Shown here in pieces: positions 18,524 through 28,047 of a DNA stretch of 64,000 bases. This DNA comes from Streptomyces sedi (lineage in GTDB: Bacteria; Actinomycetota; Actinomycetes; Streptomycetales; Streptomycetaceae). The notes beneath the pieces were generated by a model. That model ran no database searches. It was not told the DNA's origin and saw only the letters and a list, made by a program, of their open reading frames with translations. The stretch is from positions 124,001-188,000 of the forward strand of contig NZ_VDGT01000005.1 in NCBI RefSeq assembly GCF_006335015.1, in the 5' to 3' direction. Each line of letters opens with the position of its first letter. Position 1 is the first letter of the stretch. A program made the translations under genes and the position numbers.

Positions 18524-19156
18524 ATGGCAGCGTCACGCACTCACACGGCGGAGGAGTCGGCGGAGATGAGCGACCCCGGGGCTGGGGCACCGTCCACGTT
18601 CCGACAGGCGGTGGCGGCGCTCGACGCGGTCCGCCCCAGGCCGGAGGTCACGCTCTCCCCGCTGCCCCCGCCCCGTCGCCTCGCCCCGTACGCGCACGCG
18701 ATGGGCGCCTCGGTGACCGAGGGCGGCGAGGAGCTGGCCGACGGCCGTTTCGTCCTCCTGCACGATCCGGCGGGCGACGAGAGCTGGGGCGGCGAGTTCC
18801 GTGTGGTCACGCTGGCCAGGGCCGACCTGGAGCCGGACGTGGCGGGCGACCCGCTGCTGCCGGAGGTGGCCTGGTCCTGGCTGACCGAGGCCCTCTCCGC
18901 CAGGGCGCTGCCGCTCGACCTGCCCAGCGGGACGGTGACCAGGGCGGACTCCGCCTTCTTCGGCGGTCTCGCGGAGCGCGAGGGCAAGGCGGAGCTGGAG
19001 CTGCGCGCCTCGTGGACCCCGGCCGGCCCGGGGGACGCGGCGGGTCATCTCCTCGCCTGGTGCGGGCTGTTGGCGCAGTGCGCGGGGCTGCCGCCGGAGT
19101 CCAGCGGCACCCCGGTGACGGCGCTGCCCCGCCGGCGCGGACCGCGGCCGAGCTGA
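18524..19156 (+). CDS. DUF3000 family protein
   Basis: A 210-aa protein of the actinobacterial DUF3000 family, function unknown. The conserved core is FRQAVAALDAVRPRPEVTL, LAPYAHAMGASV, GRFVLLHDPAGDESWGGEFRVV and EVAWSWLTEAL. No signal peptide or membrane segment was seen. TAGGGT at 18510-18515 lies 8 nt before the ATG, fitting a leaderless transcript. It is divergent from hemE (91-bp gap) and may share control with it. Confidence 0.85.
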   Translation: MAASRTHTAEESAEMSDPGAGAPSTFRQAVAALDAVRPRPEVTLSPLPPPRRLAPYAHAMGASVTEGGEELADGRFVLLHDPAGDESWGGEFRVVTLARADLEPDVAGDPLLPEVAWSWLTEALSARALPLDLPSGTVTRADSAFFGGLAEREGKAELELRASWTPAGPGDAAGHLLAWCGLLAQCAGLPPESSGTPVTALPRRRGPRPS

Positions 19157-19345
19157 CCCGTTCGCGGGGCGCCCGGTGACACGCCGGCTGTCAGGGCGGT
19201 GAAGCGGAATCACCGGTTCGTGATCATCCCTAAAGGCGCCGGAGCTTCGTGCCGAAGAGGTCTGTGACCCTTCCATCCGGATCGCCCCGACTCCTCACCT
19301 TACGACGGGTCGGGTTCCTTCCCACACCACTTCCCGGGAGGCCCG

Positions 19346-20005
19346 GTGTCTGTTCTCCTTGAGCACCCCGCAAGCCTGGTCGCCTACCGCCCCAACAAGC
19401 CGACCGCCATGGTCGTCGTGGCCGACCCCCGCGTCCGTTCCACCGTGACCCGCCATCTGTGGGCTCTCGGGGTCAGGGACGTGATCGAGGCGTCGTCCAT
19501 CGCGGAGGCCCGTCCCAGAGTCGCGAACCCCCGCGACATCTGCGTCGCCGATGTCCACCTGCCCGACGGTTCGGGCCTTACCCTCCTCTCCGAGACCAGG
19601 GCCGCCGGCTGGCCCAACGGTCTGGCTCTCTCCGCCGCCGACGACATCGGCGCGGTGCGCAACGCACTCGCCGGTGGAGTCAAGGGCTACGTGGTCACCG
19701 GCACCCGTAACAACCTGGGCCCGCCCACCCGCCACGGCGCGGCGCACATCGGCGCCGCCGCCCGGATGCACCGCCGACAGCCCGGAGCCCCCGCCCACCA
19801 GGGCGGATTCCGCGAGCTCTCGGGCCGCGAGGTCGAGGTGCTGCGACTGGTGGCGGAGGGCCAGTCGAACAAGGCCATCGGTGTCTCGATGGGCCTCTCG
19901 GCGCTCACCGTCAAGAGCCACCTGGCCCGGATCGCCCGCAAGCTGGGCACCGGGGACCGCGCCGGCATGGTCGCGGTCGCCCTGCGCACCGGCATCATCC
20001 ACTGA
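19346..20005 (+). CDS. Orphan NarL/LuxR-type response regulator
   Basis: A 219-aa regulator. The N-terminal receiver domain keeps the likely phosphoacceptor Asp in VADVHLPDGSG and the conserved Lys in GGVKGYVV, though the acidic pocket is reduced to a single Asp in VVVADPRV. The C-terminal LuxR HTH is LSGREVEVLRLVAEGQSNKA through LTVKSHLARIARKLG. No histidine kinase is adjacent, so it is an orphan or is partly phosphorylation-independent. GGGAGG precedes the GTG start. Target genes cannot be deduced. Confidence 0.88.
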   Translation: MSVLLEHPASLVAYRPNKPTAMVVVADPRVRSTVTRHLWALGVRDVIEASSIAEARPRVANPRDICVADVHLPDGSGLTLLSETRAAGWPNGLALSAADDIGAVRNALAGGVKGYVVTGTRNNLGPPTRHGAAHIGAAARMHRRQPGAPAHQGGFRELSGREVEVLRLVAEGQSNKAIGVSMGLSALTVKSHLARIARKLGTGDRAGMVAVALRTGIIH

Positions 20006-20020
20006 CCCCCGCTCTCGGCG

Positions 20021-20049
20021 CGCGCCCCCAGGCGTGCGCCGGGGGCGCG
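20021..20049. terminator. Hairpin after the response regulator gene
   Basis: CGCGCCCCC at 20021-20029 pairs with GGGGGCGCG at 20041-20049 (9-bp GC stem, 11-nt loop). It lies 16 bp after the regulator stop and before the RNase D gene. Confidence 0.65.
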
Positions 20050-20092
20050 GGCGACACGTTGTACTCCATGAGCGCACAGTTACCCTTGACAG

Positions 20093-21352
20093 GTGAGCGA
20101 CGCCCAACAGATCACCGAGTCAACGTCTGAAGTGCCCTCCCAGGAGGCCGCCGGCCCCGCGCCGGTACCGCTGCTCACGCCCCGGGAGGGCGTCCCCCCG
20201 GTGGTCGCCGACGAGGCCGCGCTCGACGCGGTGGTCTCCGCCCTGGCCGAGGGCTCCGGCCCGGTGGCCGTGGACGCGGAACGCGCCTCCGGCTACCGCT
20301 ACGGGCAGCGCGCCTACCTGGTGCAGTTGCGCCGCGAGGGCGCCGGCACCTCGCTGATCGACCCCGTCGCCTGCCCCGATCTCTCCGCGCTGGGCGAGGC
20401 CGTCTCCGACGCCGAGTGGGTTCTCCACGCGGCCACCCAGGACCTGCCCTGCCTACGCGACATAGGCATGCGTCCCACCCGCCTCTTCGACACCGAACTG
20501 GCCGGCCGGCTCGCCGGGTTCGCCCGGGTCGGCCTCGGCGTGATGGTGGAGACCGTCCTCGGCTACAGCCTGGAGAAGGGCCACTCCGCCGTCGACTGGT
20601 CCAGCCGCCCGCTGCCCGACCCCTGGCTGCGCTACGCGGCGCTCGACGTCGAGCTGCTGGTCGACCTGCGGGACGCGCTGGAGGAGGAGCTGGGCCACCA
20701 GGGGAAGCTGGAGTGGGCGCTGGAGGAGTTCGCCGCCATCGCGGCGGCCCCGCCCCCGCCGCCGCGCAAGGACCCCTGGCGCCGCACCTCGGGCGTGCAC
20801 AAGGTGCGCAGGCGGCGGCAGTTGGGCGTGGTGCGGGAGCTGTGGGAGGCGCGGGACGAGACGGCTCGTCGCCGGGACCTCTCCCCCGGCAAGGTGCTCG
20901 CCGACGCGGCGATCGTCGCCGCCGCGCAGGCCATGCCGAAGGACACCAGGACGTTGGCCGCGCTGCCCGGCTTCGGGCACCGCACGAACAGACGCCAGCT
21001 CCAGCAGTGGCAGGCGGCGATCGACCGGGCCAGGGAGCTGCCCGAGGAGGAGCTGCCGCAGACGGCGCAGCCGCCGCAGGGCCCCCCGCCGCCGCGCGCC
21101 TGGGCGGAGCGCGACCCGGTCGCCGCCGCCCGGCTGACGGCGGCCCGCGCCGCCGTCACGGCGCACGCCGAGGAGCTGAGGATGCCCCAGGAGAACCTGC
21201 TCACCCCCGAGTTGGTGCGCCGGGTCTGCTGGGAGCCGCCGGCCGACGGCGGCCCGGAGGCGGTCGGCGCCGCGCTGCGGGCGCTGGGCGCCAGGGAGTG
21301 GCAGATCGGGCAGACCGCCGGGCTGCTGGCGAAGGCGCTCTCCGAGTCCTGA
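20093..21352 (+). CDS. rnd: Ribonuclease D-like 3'-5' exonuclease with HRDC domain
   Basis: A 419-aa cytosolic RNase probably trimming RNA 3' ends. The DEDDy exonuclease core is seen as VAVDAERASGYRYGQRAYL (Exo I), LHAATQDLPCLRDIG (Exo II) and LRYAALDVELLVDLRDAL (Exo III). An HRDC domain follows (VVRELWEARDETARRRDLSP, then AAQAMPKDTRTLAALPGFG). The C-terminus is a second helical bundle. The GTG at 20093 has no clear ribosome-binding site. It is followed 125 bp later by fadA. Confidence 0.92.
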   Translation: MSDAQQITESTSEVPSQEAAGPAPVPLLTPREGVPPVVADEAALDAVVSALAEGSGPVAVDAERASGYRYGQRAYLVQLRREGAGTSLIDPVACPDLSALGEAVSDAEWVLHAATQDLPCLRDIGMRPTRLFDTELAGRLAGFARVGLGVMVETVLGYSLEKGHSAVDWSSRPLPDPWLRYAALDVELLVDLRDALEEELGHQGKLEWALEEFAAIAAAPPPPPRKDPWRRTSGVHKVRRRRQLGVVRELWEARDETARRRDLSPGKVLADAAIVAAAQAMPKDTRTLAALPGFGHRTNRRQLQQWQAAIDRARELPEEELPQTAQPPQGPPPPRAWAERDPVAAARLTAARAAVTAHAEELRMPQENLLTPELVRRVCWEPPADGGPEAVGAALRALGAREWQIGQTAGLLAKALSES

Positions 21353-21477
21353 GCCGGGCTCCGCCCGTCACCGAATGTGATCTGCGCCCCGTGCGGAGGG
21401 CGGCACTTGCCTGACGGTTACCCGCTAGTAGCATGGGCGCAGGATCGCAATGTCTCGGCGTGGAGAGAGAGGGCATC

Positions 21478-22689
21478 GTGCCGCGTACCGCTAGGGACGT
21501 CGTGTTCGTCGACGGCGTCCGTACCCCGTTCGGCAAGGCGGGTCCCAAGGGGATCTACCACGAGACCCGCGCCGACGACCTGGTCGTCAAGTGCGTACGG
21601 GAGCTGCTGCGGCGCAATCCGCAGCTCGCGCCCGAGCGGGTCGACGACGTGGCCATCGCCGCCACGACACAGATCGGTGACCAGGGTCTGACCATCGGCC
21701 GCACGGCCGCGCTGTTGGCCGGGCTGCCGCAGTCCGTGCCCGGCTACTCCATCGACCGCATGTGCGCGGGCGCGATGACGGCCGTGACCACGAGCGCCGG
21801 CTCGATCGCGTTCGGCGCCAGTGACATCGCCGTCGCCGGCGGTGTGGAGCACATGGGCCGCCACCCGATGGGCGAGGCGGTGGACCCCAACCCGCGCTTC
21901 GTCTCGGAGAAGCTGGTGGACGAGTCCGCCCTCTTCATGGGGATGACGGCGGAGAACCTGCACGACAGGTTCCCGCACCTGTCCAAGGCGCGGGCCGACG
22001 AGTACGCGGTGCGCAGCCAGGAGAAGGCGGCGAAGGCGTACGCGGACGGCAAGGTCCAGCCGGACCTGGTGCCGGTCTCGGTGCGTCGCACCGAGGGCGA
22101 GGGCGAGCTGGGCTGGGGCCTGGCCACGGCGGACGAGCCGATGCGCCCGGGCACCACGCTGGAGGGCCTCGCGACGCTCAAGACCCCCTTCCGCCCGCAC
22201 GGCCGGGTCACGGCGGGGAACGCGGCGGGTCTCAACGACGGCGCCACCGCCTCGCTGCTGGCCGCCGAGGACGTCGCGACCGAGCTGGGACTGCCGGTCA
22301 AGATGCGGCTGGTCTCCTTCGCCTTCGCCGGTGTCGAGCCCGAGGTGATGGGCTTCGGCCCGATCCCCGCCACCGAGAAGGCGCTGGCCAAGGCCGGCCT
22401 GTCGATCGACGAGATCGGCCTCTTCGAGATCAACGAGGCGTTCGCCGTCCAGGTGCTGGCGCTGCTCGACCACTACGGCATCGCCGACGACGACCCCCGG
22501 GTCAACCAGTACGGCGGCGCCATCGCCTTCGGGCATCCGCTGGCCTCCTCCGGGGTGCGGCTGATGACGCAGCTCGCCCGGCAGTTCGAGGACCAGCCGC
22601 ACGTCCGCTACGGGCTGACCAGCATGTGCGTCGGCTTCGGCATGGGCGGCACGGTCATCTGGGAGAACCCGCACTGGGAGGGCGCGTGA
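21478..22689 (+). CDS. fadA: Acetyl-CoA C-acyltransferase (thiolase) FadA
   Basis: A 403-aa thiolase carrying out the last step of fatty-acid beta-oxidation. The acyl-accepting Cys is in SIDRMCAGAMTAV near residue 97. The catalytic His is in YGGAIAFGHPLASSG, and the second Cys is in SMCVGFGMGGT. The GTG at 21478 was chosen because GAGAGAGAGG lies just upstream and the family homology starts there. An upstream in-frame ATG adds an unconserved extension. It is 46 bp before fadB, so the two form an operon encoding the trifunctional complex. Confidence 0.95.
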   Translation: MPRTARDVVFVDGVRTPFGKAGPKGIYHETRADDLVVKCVRELLRRNPQLAPERVDDVAIAATTQIGDQGLTIGRTAALLAGLPQSVPGYSIDRMCAGAMTAVTTSAGSIAFGASDIAVAGGVEHMGRHPMGEAVDPNPRFVSEKLVDESALFMGMTAENLHDRFPHLSKARADEYAVRSQEKAAKAYADGKVQPDLVPVSVRRTEGEGELGWGLATADEPMRPGTTLEGLATLKTPFRPHGRVTAGNAAGLNDGATASLLAAEDVATELGLPVKMRLVSFAFAGVEPEVMGFGPIPATEKALAKAGLSIDEIGLFEINEAFAVQVLALLDHYGIADDDPRVNQYGGAIAFGHPLASSGVRLMTQLARQFEDQPHVRYGLTSMCVGFGMGGTVIWENPHWEGA

Positions 22690-22735
22690 GCGCGCTTTCG
22701 GCACCCCGGTCGAGCGAGAAGGCGAAGGAGTCACA

Positions 22736-24862
22736 GTGAGTACCGCTGAGCAGCTGCGCGGAGCGGCCGAGAGCTTCCCCGACGAGGTGGTCACCCAGGC
22801 GCACGTGCGCCATCTGGAACTGCCGCACGGCGCGGGCCGGTTCGCGCTGATCACCCTGGACAACGGCTTCGACCACAAGAAGCCCACCACCTTCGGCCCC
22901 CGGTCGCTGGCGAACCTGGACGCGGCGATCGACCAGGTCGCCGCCGAGGCGGACGCCGGCGAGATCGTCGGCGTCGGCCTGACCGGCAAGCCGTTCGTCT
23001 TCGCCGTGGGCGCCGACCTCAAGGGCGTCGAGGTCATCTCCGAGCGGGAGCAGGCGCTGGCCATCGGCTCCAGCGGCCACGCGATCTTCCGCCGGCTCGG
23101 CGGGCTGGCCGTGCCGACGTTCGCCTACTACAACGGCGCCGCCCTCGGCGGCGGCGTCGAGGTCGGGCTGCACTGCGACTACCGCACGGTCTCCGCGACG
23201 CTGGGCGCGTTCGGGCTGCCGGAGGTCTTCCTCGGCCTGCTGCCCGGCTGGGGCGGCTGCACCCTGCTGCCGAACCTGATCGGCGCGGAGCGCGCGGTCC
23301 GCGTGATCGTGGAGAACGCGCTCAACCAGAACCGCATGCTGTCCGGTCCCCAGGTCTACGAGCTGGGCATCGCCGACGCCCTCTTCGAGGCGGCGGACTT
23401 CCTGGAGCAGTCGCTGCTGTGGACCTCCGCCGTGCTGCGCGGCGAGATCGAGGTCGAGCGGCAGGACCCGGACCGGGGCGAGGCCTGGGACCAGGCCGTC
23501 GCCAGGGGCAGGGAGATCGCCGACGAGAAGGTGCACGGCGCCGCCCCGGCCGCCTATCTGGCGCTGGACATCATCGCCCAGGTGCGCAACGGGGACCTGC
23601 GGGCCGGTTTCGACGCCGAGGCCCGCGCCCTGGCCGACCTGATCATGAGCGACGAGCTGCGCAGCGGGCTCTACGCGTTCAACCTGGTGCAGCGCCGCGC
23701 CAAGCGCCCGGTGGGCGCTCCGGACAAGTCGCTGGCCCGCAAGGTGACCAAGGTCGGGATCGTGGGCGCGGGGCTGATGGCCTCGCAGCTGGCGCTGCTC
23801 TTCGCGCGACGGCTCCAGGTGCCGGTGGTGCTCACCGACATCGACCAGGAGCGCGTCGACAAGGGCGTCGGCTGGGTCCACGAGCAGCTGGACATGCTGC
23901 TGCTGAAGGGCCGGCTCAACCAGGACCAGGCGAACCGGCTGAAGGCCAACGTCACGGGTTCGCTGGACAAGGCGAGCGCCTTCGCGGACGCGGACTTCGT
24001 GATCGAGGCCGTCTTCGAGGAGATGGGCGTCAAGCAGCAGGTCTTCGCCGACCTGGAGGCCGTGGTCCCCGAGCACGCCATTCTGGCCACCAACACCTCC
24101 TCGCTGTCGGTCACGGAGATGGCCTCCCGGCTGAAGCGCCCCGAGCGGGTGGTGGGCTTCCACTTCTTCAACCCGGTCGCGGTCCTGCCGCTGCTGGAGA
24201 TCGTCCGCGCCGAGCGGACCGACGACGCGTCGCTGGCCACGGCGTTCGCCGTCGCCAAGGAGCTGAAGAAGTCGGCGGTGCTGGTCAAGGACGCCCCGGC
24301 GTTCGTCGTCAACCGCATCCTGACCCGGTTCATGGGCGAGGTGCTGGCCTCCATCGACGAGGGCACTCCCGTGGAGGTCGCGGACAACGCGCTGGCGCCG
24401 CTGGGCCTGCCGATGTCGCCGATGGTGCTGCTCGAACTGGTGGGCCCGGCCGTGGCGCACCATGTGGCGGGCACGCTGCACGAGGCGTTCCCCGAGCGGT
24501 TCGGTGTCTCGGAGAACCTGGGCCGGGTGGTGGCCGCCGGCAAGCGGACGCTCTACGACCACTCCGGCGGCAAGCCGGAGTTGGATCCTGAGGTGGCGGC
24601 GCTCTTCGAGGTCGGCGACCGGGTGCTGTCGGAGGAGCAGGTGCGGACCCGCGCGCTGGACGCGATCGCCGAGGAGGTCGGGCTGATGCTCGACGAGGGC
24701 GTGGTCGCCGAGGCGCAGGACATCGACCTGTGTCTGATCACCGGCGCCGGCTGGCCGTTCCATCTGGGCGGGATCACCCCCTATCTGGACCGGGCCGGGG
24801 TCTCCGAGCGGGTGCTCGGGCGCAGGCTGTTGGCGCCGGGGGTCGCGAGCCTGCCGCAGTAG
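22736..24862 (+). CDS. fadB: 3-hydroxyacyl-CoA dehydrogenase / enoyl-CoA hydratase FadB
   Basis: A 708-aa bifunctional beta-oxidation enzyme that pairs with FadA. The N-terminal crotonase domain (to about 300) has FAVGADLKGVE and ALGGGVEVGLHCDYR. The dehydrogenase NAD-binding motif is GIVGAGLMASQLALLFARR near 342. Then come NTSSLSVTEMASRL, VVGFHFFNPVAVLPLLEIV and the C-terminal dehydrogenase domain FVVNRILTRFMGEVL. The GTG is preceded by AAGGAG at 8 nt. Confidence 0.95.
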   Translation: MSTAEQLRGAAESFPDEVVTQAHVRHLELPHGAGRFALITLDNGFDHKKPTTFGPRSLANLDAAIDQVAAEADAGEIVGVGLTGKPFVFAVGADLKGVEVISEREQALAIGSSGHAIFRRLGGLAVPTFAYYNGAALGGGVEVGLHCDYRTVSATLGAFGLPEVFLGLLPGWGGCTLLPNLIGAERAVRVIVENALNQNRMLSGPQVYELGIADALFEAADFLEQSLLWTSAVLRGEIEVERQDPDRGEAWDQAVARGREIADEKVHGAAPAAYLALDIIAQVRNGDLRAGFDAEARALADLIMSDELRSGLYAFNLVQRRAKRPVGAPDKSLARKVTKVGIVGAGLMASQLALLFARRLQVPVVLTDIDQERVDKGVGWVHEQLDMLLLKGRLNQDQANRLKANVTGSLDKASAFADADFVIEAVFEEMGVKQQVFADLEAVVPEHAILATNTSSLSVTEMASRLKRPERVVGFHFFNPVAVLPLLEIVRAERTDDASLATAFAVAKELKKSAVLVKDAPAFVVNRILTRFMGEVLASIDEGTPVEVADNALAPLGLPMSPMVLLELVGPAVAHHVAGTLHEAFPERFGVSENLGRVVAAGKRTLYDHSGGKPELDPEVAALFEVGDRVLSEEQVRTRALDAIAEEVGLMLDEGVVAEAQDIDLCLITGAGWPFHLGGITPYLDRAGVSERVLGRRLLAPGVASLPQ

Positions 24863-24872
24863 AGTCCGTGGA

Positions 24873-25292
24873 GTGACGGACGGAGAGACGAAGCGCGCGG
24901 CGCCCGACCCGGTGGACCCGGGGCGGGCGCCGCTGCTGTTGGTGGACGGCGCCAACGTGGTGGGCTCGGTGCCCGACGGCTGGTGGCGGGACCGGCGGGG
25001 TGCCGCCGAACGGCTGCGGGACCGGCTGTCGCGCCGGGGCGGCGACGAGGAGCTGGTGCTGGTCGTCGAGGGCAGGGCGCGCGGGGTGGAGTCGCTGCCG
25101 GGGGTGCGGGTGGTCTCCGCGCCGGGCAGCGGGGACGACACGATGGTGGAGCTGGTGGCGGCCGAGGGGGCGGAGCGGAGATGCCTGGTGGTCACGGCGG
25201 ACCGGGGGCTGCGGGACCGGGTGCGGGCGCTGGGCGCCGAGGTCGTGGGGCCGCGTCAGCTTCTCGCCGAAGTTTCACCTGACGGGCTGTAA
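24873..25292 (+). CDS. NYN/PIN-like domain protein (possible RNase)
   Basis: A 139-aa protein with PLLLVDGANVVGSVPDGWW, an acidic strand typical of NYN/YacP PIN-like nucleases. It continues with ELVLVVEGRARG, GSGDDTMVELV and LVVTADRGLRDRV, which supply the other Asp residues of such sites. Streptomyces relatives are usually labelled NTP pyrophosphohydrolase, for which I see no MazG or Nudix motif. The GTG start lies 10 bp after the fadB stop. TAGAGT overlapping that stop could act as a -10 box for a leaderless mRNA. Confidence 0.7.
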   Translation: MTDGETKRAAPDPVDPGRAPLLLVDGANVVGSVPDGWWRDRRGAAERLRDRLSRRGGDEELVLVVEGRARGVESLPGVRVVSAPGSGDDTMVELVAAEGAERRCLVVTADRGLRDRVRALGAEVVGPRQLLAEVSPDGL

Positions 25293-25366
25293 GTTTTCAC
25301 CGGGTGGCCGGTATGTTCTCCCAGAGGCCACCGCGAACGATGGTGGCAGAGTGAAAAGGGAGCGCT

Positions 25367-25771
25367 ATGGCGACCATGATTTTCGTGAACCTTCCGGTGA
25401 AGGATCTCGACAAGTCGAAGGACTTCTTCACCAAGCTCGGATACTCCTTCAACCCGCAGTTCACGGACGGCAACGCCGCCTGTCTGGTGATCAGCGACAC
25501 CATCTTCGCGATGCTGCTGACGGAGGAGCACTTCAGCACCTTCACCAAGAAGCAGATCGCGGACACCGCCACCCACCAGGAGACGTTGATCGGGCTGAGC
25601 GCCGACAGCCGGCAGGCCGTCGACGAGCTGGCCGACCGCGCCCTGGCCGCCGGTGCCACCGCGGCCGGCGACGCCGTGGAGCTGGAGGGCATGTACGGCC
25701 GCAGCTTCTTCGACCTGGACGGCCACCACTGGGAGGTCACCTGGATCGACCCGGCGACCGCGCAGGCCTGA
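25367..25771 (+). CDS. VOC (glyoxalase/dioxygenase-like) protein
   Basis: A 134-aa single-chain VOC protein with two beta-alpha-beta-beta-beta modules. These start MIFVNLPVKDLDKSKDFFTKLGY and end RSFFDLDGHHWEVTWID, the usual C-terminal metal-site strand. Members act as dioxygenases, glyoxalases, resistance proteins or regulators, and the substrate cannot be told. AAAGGGAG precedes the ATG. It is convergent with dxs across a repeat-bearing gap. Confidence 0.85.
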   Translation: MATMIFVNLPVKDLDKSKDFFTKLGYSFNPQFTDGNAACLVISDTIFAMLLTEEHFSTFTKKQIADTATHQETLIGLSADSRQAVDELADRALAAGATAAGDAVELEGMYGRSFFDLDGHHWEVTWIDPATAQA

Positions 25772-25930
25772 CGGCCCGGGGGTCGGACGGTCTGAGGACC
25801 CGACGACCTGAGTGAGGCCGTCGTCTGTCCCCGGGGGCGCGGGCGGTGGCTGTGTGAAGTGAACTGGTAGGGCGGCCTGTTGTGGGGGCCGCCCTCCTCT
25901 GGTGTCCGCGCCGTTGTACGGCGGCGTCGG

Positions 25931-25998
25931 GCGCCGTCGGACGTCGGGTGCCGTCAGACGTGGTGCGCCGTCAGACGTTGTGCGCCGTCAGACGTGGT
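25931..25998. repeat. 17-bp tandem repeat at the dxs 3' end
   Basis: Four consecutive copies of a 17-bp unit (GCGCCGTCAGACGTGGT and near variants) start at 25931, 25948, 25965 and 25982. The last copy contains the dxs stop codon and its final His-His-Val codons; the other copies extend beyond the stop. The first copy is the most diverged. It looks like a local replication-slippage expansion of the gene end. The rest of the 216-bp VOC-dxs gap holds no gene. Confidence 0.85.
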
Positions 25999-27910
25999 GC
26001 GCGCTGTCGCCGCCGAGGCCGGCGGGGGCGAGCCTGCCCTCCAGCCGGGCGACGAGACCGGTGACCTGGCGCGCGATGTCCGGCCCCGTGAGCCCCACCT
26101 CGGCCAGCACCTCGTTCCTGCTGCCGTGGTCGAGGAAGCGCTCGGGGATGCCGAAGTCCCGCAGCGGCACCTCCACGTCGGCGTCGCGCAGCGCCTGGGC
26201 GATGGCCGAACCGACGCCGCCGGCGCGGCTGTTGTCCTCCACCGTGACGATCACCCGGTGCTCGGCCGCCAGCGCGGGCAGCTCCGGGTCGACCGGCTTG
26301 ACCCAGCGGGGGTCGACGACGGTGGCGCTGATCCCCTGCCGGTCCAGCAGGTCCGCCGCCTCCAGGCAGACCGGGGCCAGCGCGCCGACGGAGACCAGCA
26401 GCACGTCGGGCCGGTCGCTCCCGGCCTCGCGCAGCACGTCCATCCCGCCGATCCTGCCGACGGCCGGCACCGGGGTCCCGACCTTGCCCCGGGAGTAACG
26501 GACCACCGTGGGCGCGTCCTTGACCTCGACGGCCTCCCGCAGCTGCGCGCGCAGCTGGTCGGCGTCGCGCGGGGCGGCCAGCCGCAGCCCCGGCACGACC
26601 TGGAGGATCGACATGTCCCACATCCCGTGGTGGGAGGCGCCGTCGGGCCCGGTGATGCCCGCGCGGTCCAGCACGAACGTCACGCCGCAGCGGTGCAGCG
26701 CCACGTCCATCAGCAGCTGGTCGAAGGCGCGGTTGAGGAAGGTGGCGTAGACGGCGAAGACCGGGTGGAGCCCGCCGGTGGCGAGCCCCGCGGCGGAGAC
26801 CGCGCCGTGCTGCTCGGCGATTCCGACGTCGAAGACCCGCTCGGGGAACTCCTCGGCGAAGCGCTTGAGCCCGACCGGTCGCAGCATGGCGGCGGTGATG
26901 GCGACGAGGTCGGGACGCTCGCGCCCGATCCGCACGATCTCGTCGCCGAAGACGGAGGTCCAGTCGGCGCCCGAGGCGCTGACCGGGAGGCCGGTGTCCG
27001 GGTGGATGACGCCCACCGCGTGGAACTGGTCGGCCTGGTCGTCCCTGGCCGGCTGGTAGCCGCGGCCCTTCTCCGTGAGGCAGTGCACGATCACCGGGCC
27101 GCCGAAGCGCTTGGCGCGCTGGAGCGCGGACTCCAGGGCCTGGATGTCGTGGCCGTCGATGGGGCCCAGGTACTTGATACCGAGGTCCTCGAACATGCCC
27201 TGCGGGGCGATGACGTCCTTCAGCCCCTTCTTGGCGCCGTGCAGCGTGCCGTAGAGCTGCCGGCCGACCACGGGGGTGCGGTTGAGCACCTGGCGGCCAC
27301 GCTCCAGCCAGCGCTCGTAGCCGTCGGTGGTGCGCAGGGTGGCGAGGTGGTTGGCGAGGCCGCCGATGGTGGGGGCGTAGGAGCGCTCGTTGTCGTTGAC
27401 GACGATGACCAGGGGGCGGTCCTTGGCGCCCGCGATGTTGTTGAGCGCCTCCCAGGCCATGCCGCCGGTGAGGGCGCCGTCGCCGGTGACGGCGACGACG
27501 TGCCGGTCGATGCCGCGCAGTTGGTTGGCCTTGGCGAGGCCGTCGGCCCAGCCGAGGACGGTGGAGGCGTGGCTGTTCTCGATGACGTCGTGCTCGGACT
27601 CCTGGCGCGAGGGGTAGCCGGAGAGGCCGTCCCTGGTGCGCAGCCCGGAGAAGTCCTGGCGGCCGGTGAGCAGCTTGTGCACGTAGGACTGGTGGCCCGT
27701 GTCCCACAGCACGCGGTCCGCCGGGGACTCGAACACCCGGTGGAGCGCGATGGTCAGCTCGACGACGCCGAGGTTGGGGCCGAGGTGTCCGCCGGTCTTG
27801 GAGACCTCCTGGATCAGGAAGGCGCGGATCTCCCCGGCGAGCTCGACCAGCTCCTCGGGGGTCAGCCCGTCCAGGTCACGCGGTCCCGAGACACCGGTCA
27901 GCAACGACAC
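25988..27910 (-). CDS. dxs: 1-deoxy-D-xylulose-5-phosphate synthase Dxs
   Basis: A 640-aa thiamine-diphosphate transketolase-like enzyme condensing pyruvate and glyceraldehyde-3-phosphate, the entry to the MEP isoprenoid pathway. The ThDP motif is [18 protein letters not shown] near residue 152. The pyrimidine-binding half has [15 protein letters not shown], and [18 protein letters not shown] is family-specific. The GTG follows GAGGAGGAACG. The last codons lie inside a 17-bp tandem repeat. It is probably one of several dxs genes, since streptomycetes often have two. Confidence 0.95.
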   Translation of the reverse strand: MSLLTGVSGPRDLDGLTPEELVELAGEIRAFLIQEVSKTGGHLGPNLGVVELTIALHRVFESPADRVLWDTGHQSYVHKLLTGRQDFSGLRTRDGLSGYPSRQESEHDVIENSHASTVLGWADGLAKANQLRGIDRHVVAVTGDGALTGGMAWEALNNIAGAKDRPLVIVVNDNERSYAPTIGGLANHLATLRTTDGYERWLERGRQVLNRTPVVGRQLYGTLHGAKKGLKDVIAPQGMFEDLGIKYLGPIDGHDIQALESALQRAKRFGGPVIVHCLTEKGRGYQPARDDQADQFHAVGVIHPDTGLPVSASGADWTSVFGDEIVRIGRERPDLVAITAAMLRPVGLKRFAEEFPERVFDVGIAEQHGAVSAAGLATGGLHPVFAVYATFLNRAFDQLLMDVALHRCGVTFVLDRAGITGPDGASHHGMWDMSILQVVPGLRLAAPRDADQLRAQLREAVEVKDAPTVVRYSRGKVGTPVPAVGRIGGMDVLREAGSDRPDVLLVSVGALAPVCLEAADLLDRQGISATVVDPRWVKPVDPELPALAAEHRVIVTVEDNSRAGGVGSAIAQALRDADVEVPLRDFGIPERFLDHGSRNEVLAEVGLTGPDIARQVTGLVARLEGRLAPAGLGGDSAHHV

Positions 27911-27994
27911 CGTTCCTCCTCGTTTCTGGGCACTCCCATCACCCGGAGAGTCTAGTGCGCCACCCGCGTTGTGGCGTTCTCAGGATGCGGGATG

Positions 27995-28026
27995 GGTCAC
28001 CCGGGCCGTCGCCGACCCGGGTGACC
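27995..28026. terminator. Terminator of the xylFGH operon
   Basis: A perfect 11-bp stem (GGTCACCCGGG at 27995-28005 pairing with CCCGGGTGACC at 28016-28026) with a 10-nt loop lies 22 bp past the xylH stop and before dxs. Confidence 0.85.
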
Positions 28027-28047
28027 TGCCTCTCGCCTGAACAGGAA

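Noticed and set aside
24873..25292. Label NTP pyrophosphohydrolase
   Set aside because: No MazG or Nudix signature; the acidic motifs fit a NYN/PIN-like domain better.
25931..25998. Possible CRISPR array
   Set aside because: The 17-bp units are directly adjacent with no spacers, and no cas gene is present.
25880..27955. Plus-strand open frame of about 690 codons opposite dxs
   Set aside because: Antisense shadow of dxs; composition is Val/Gly/Ala/Asp-rich with no domain.
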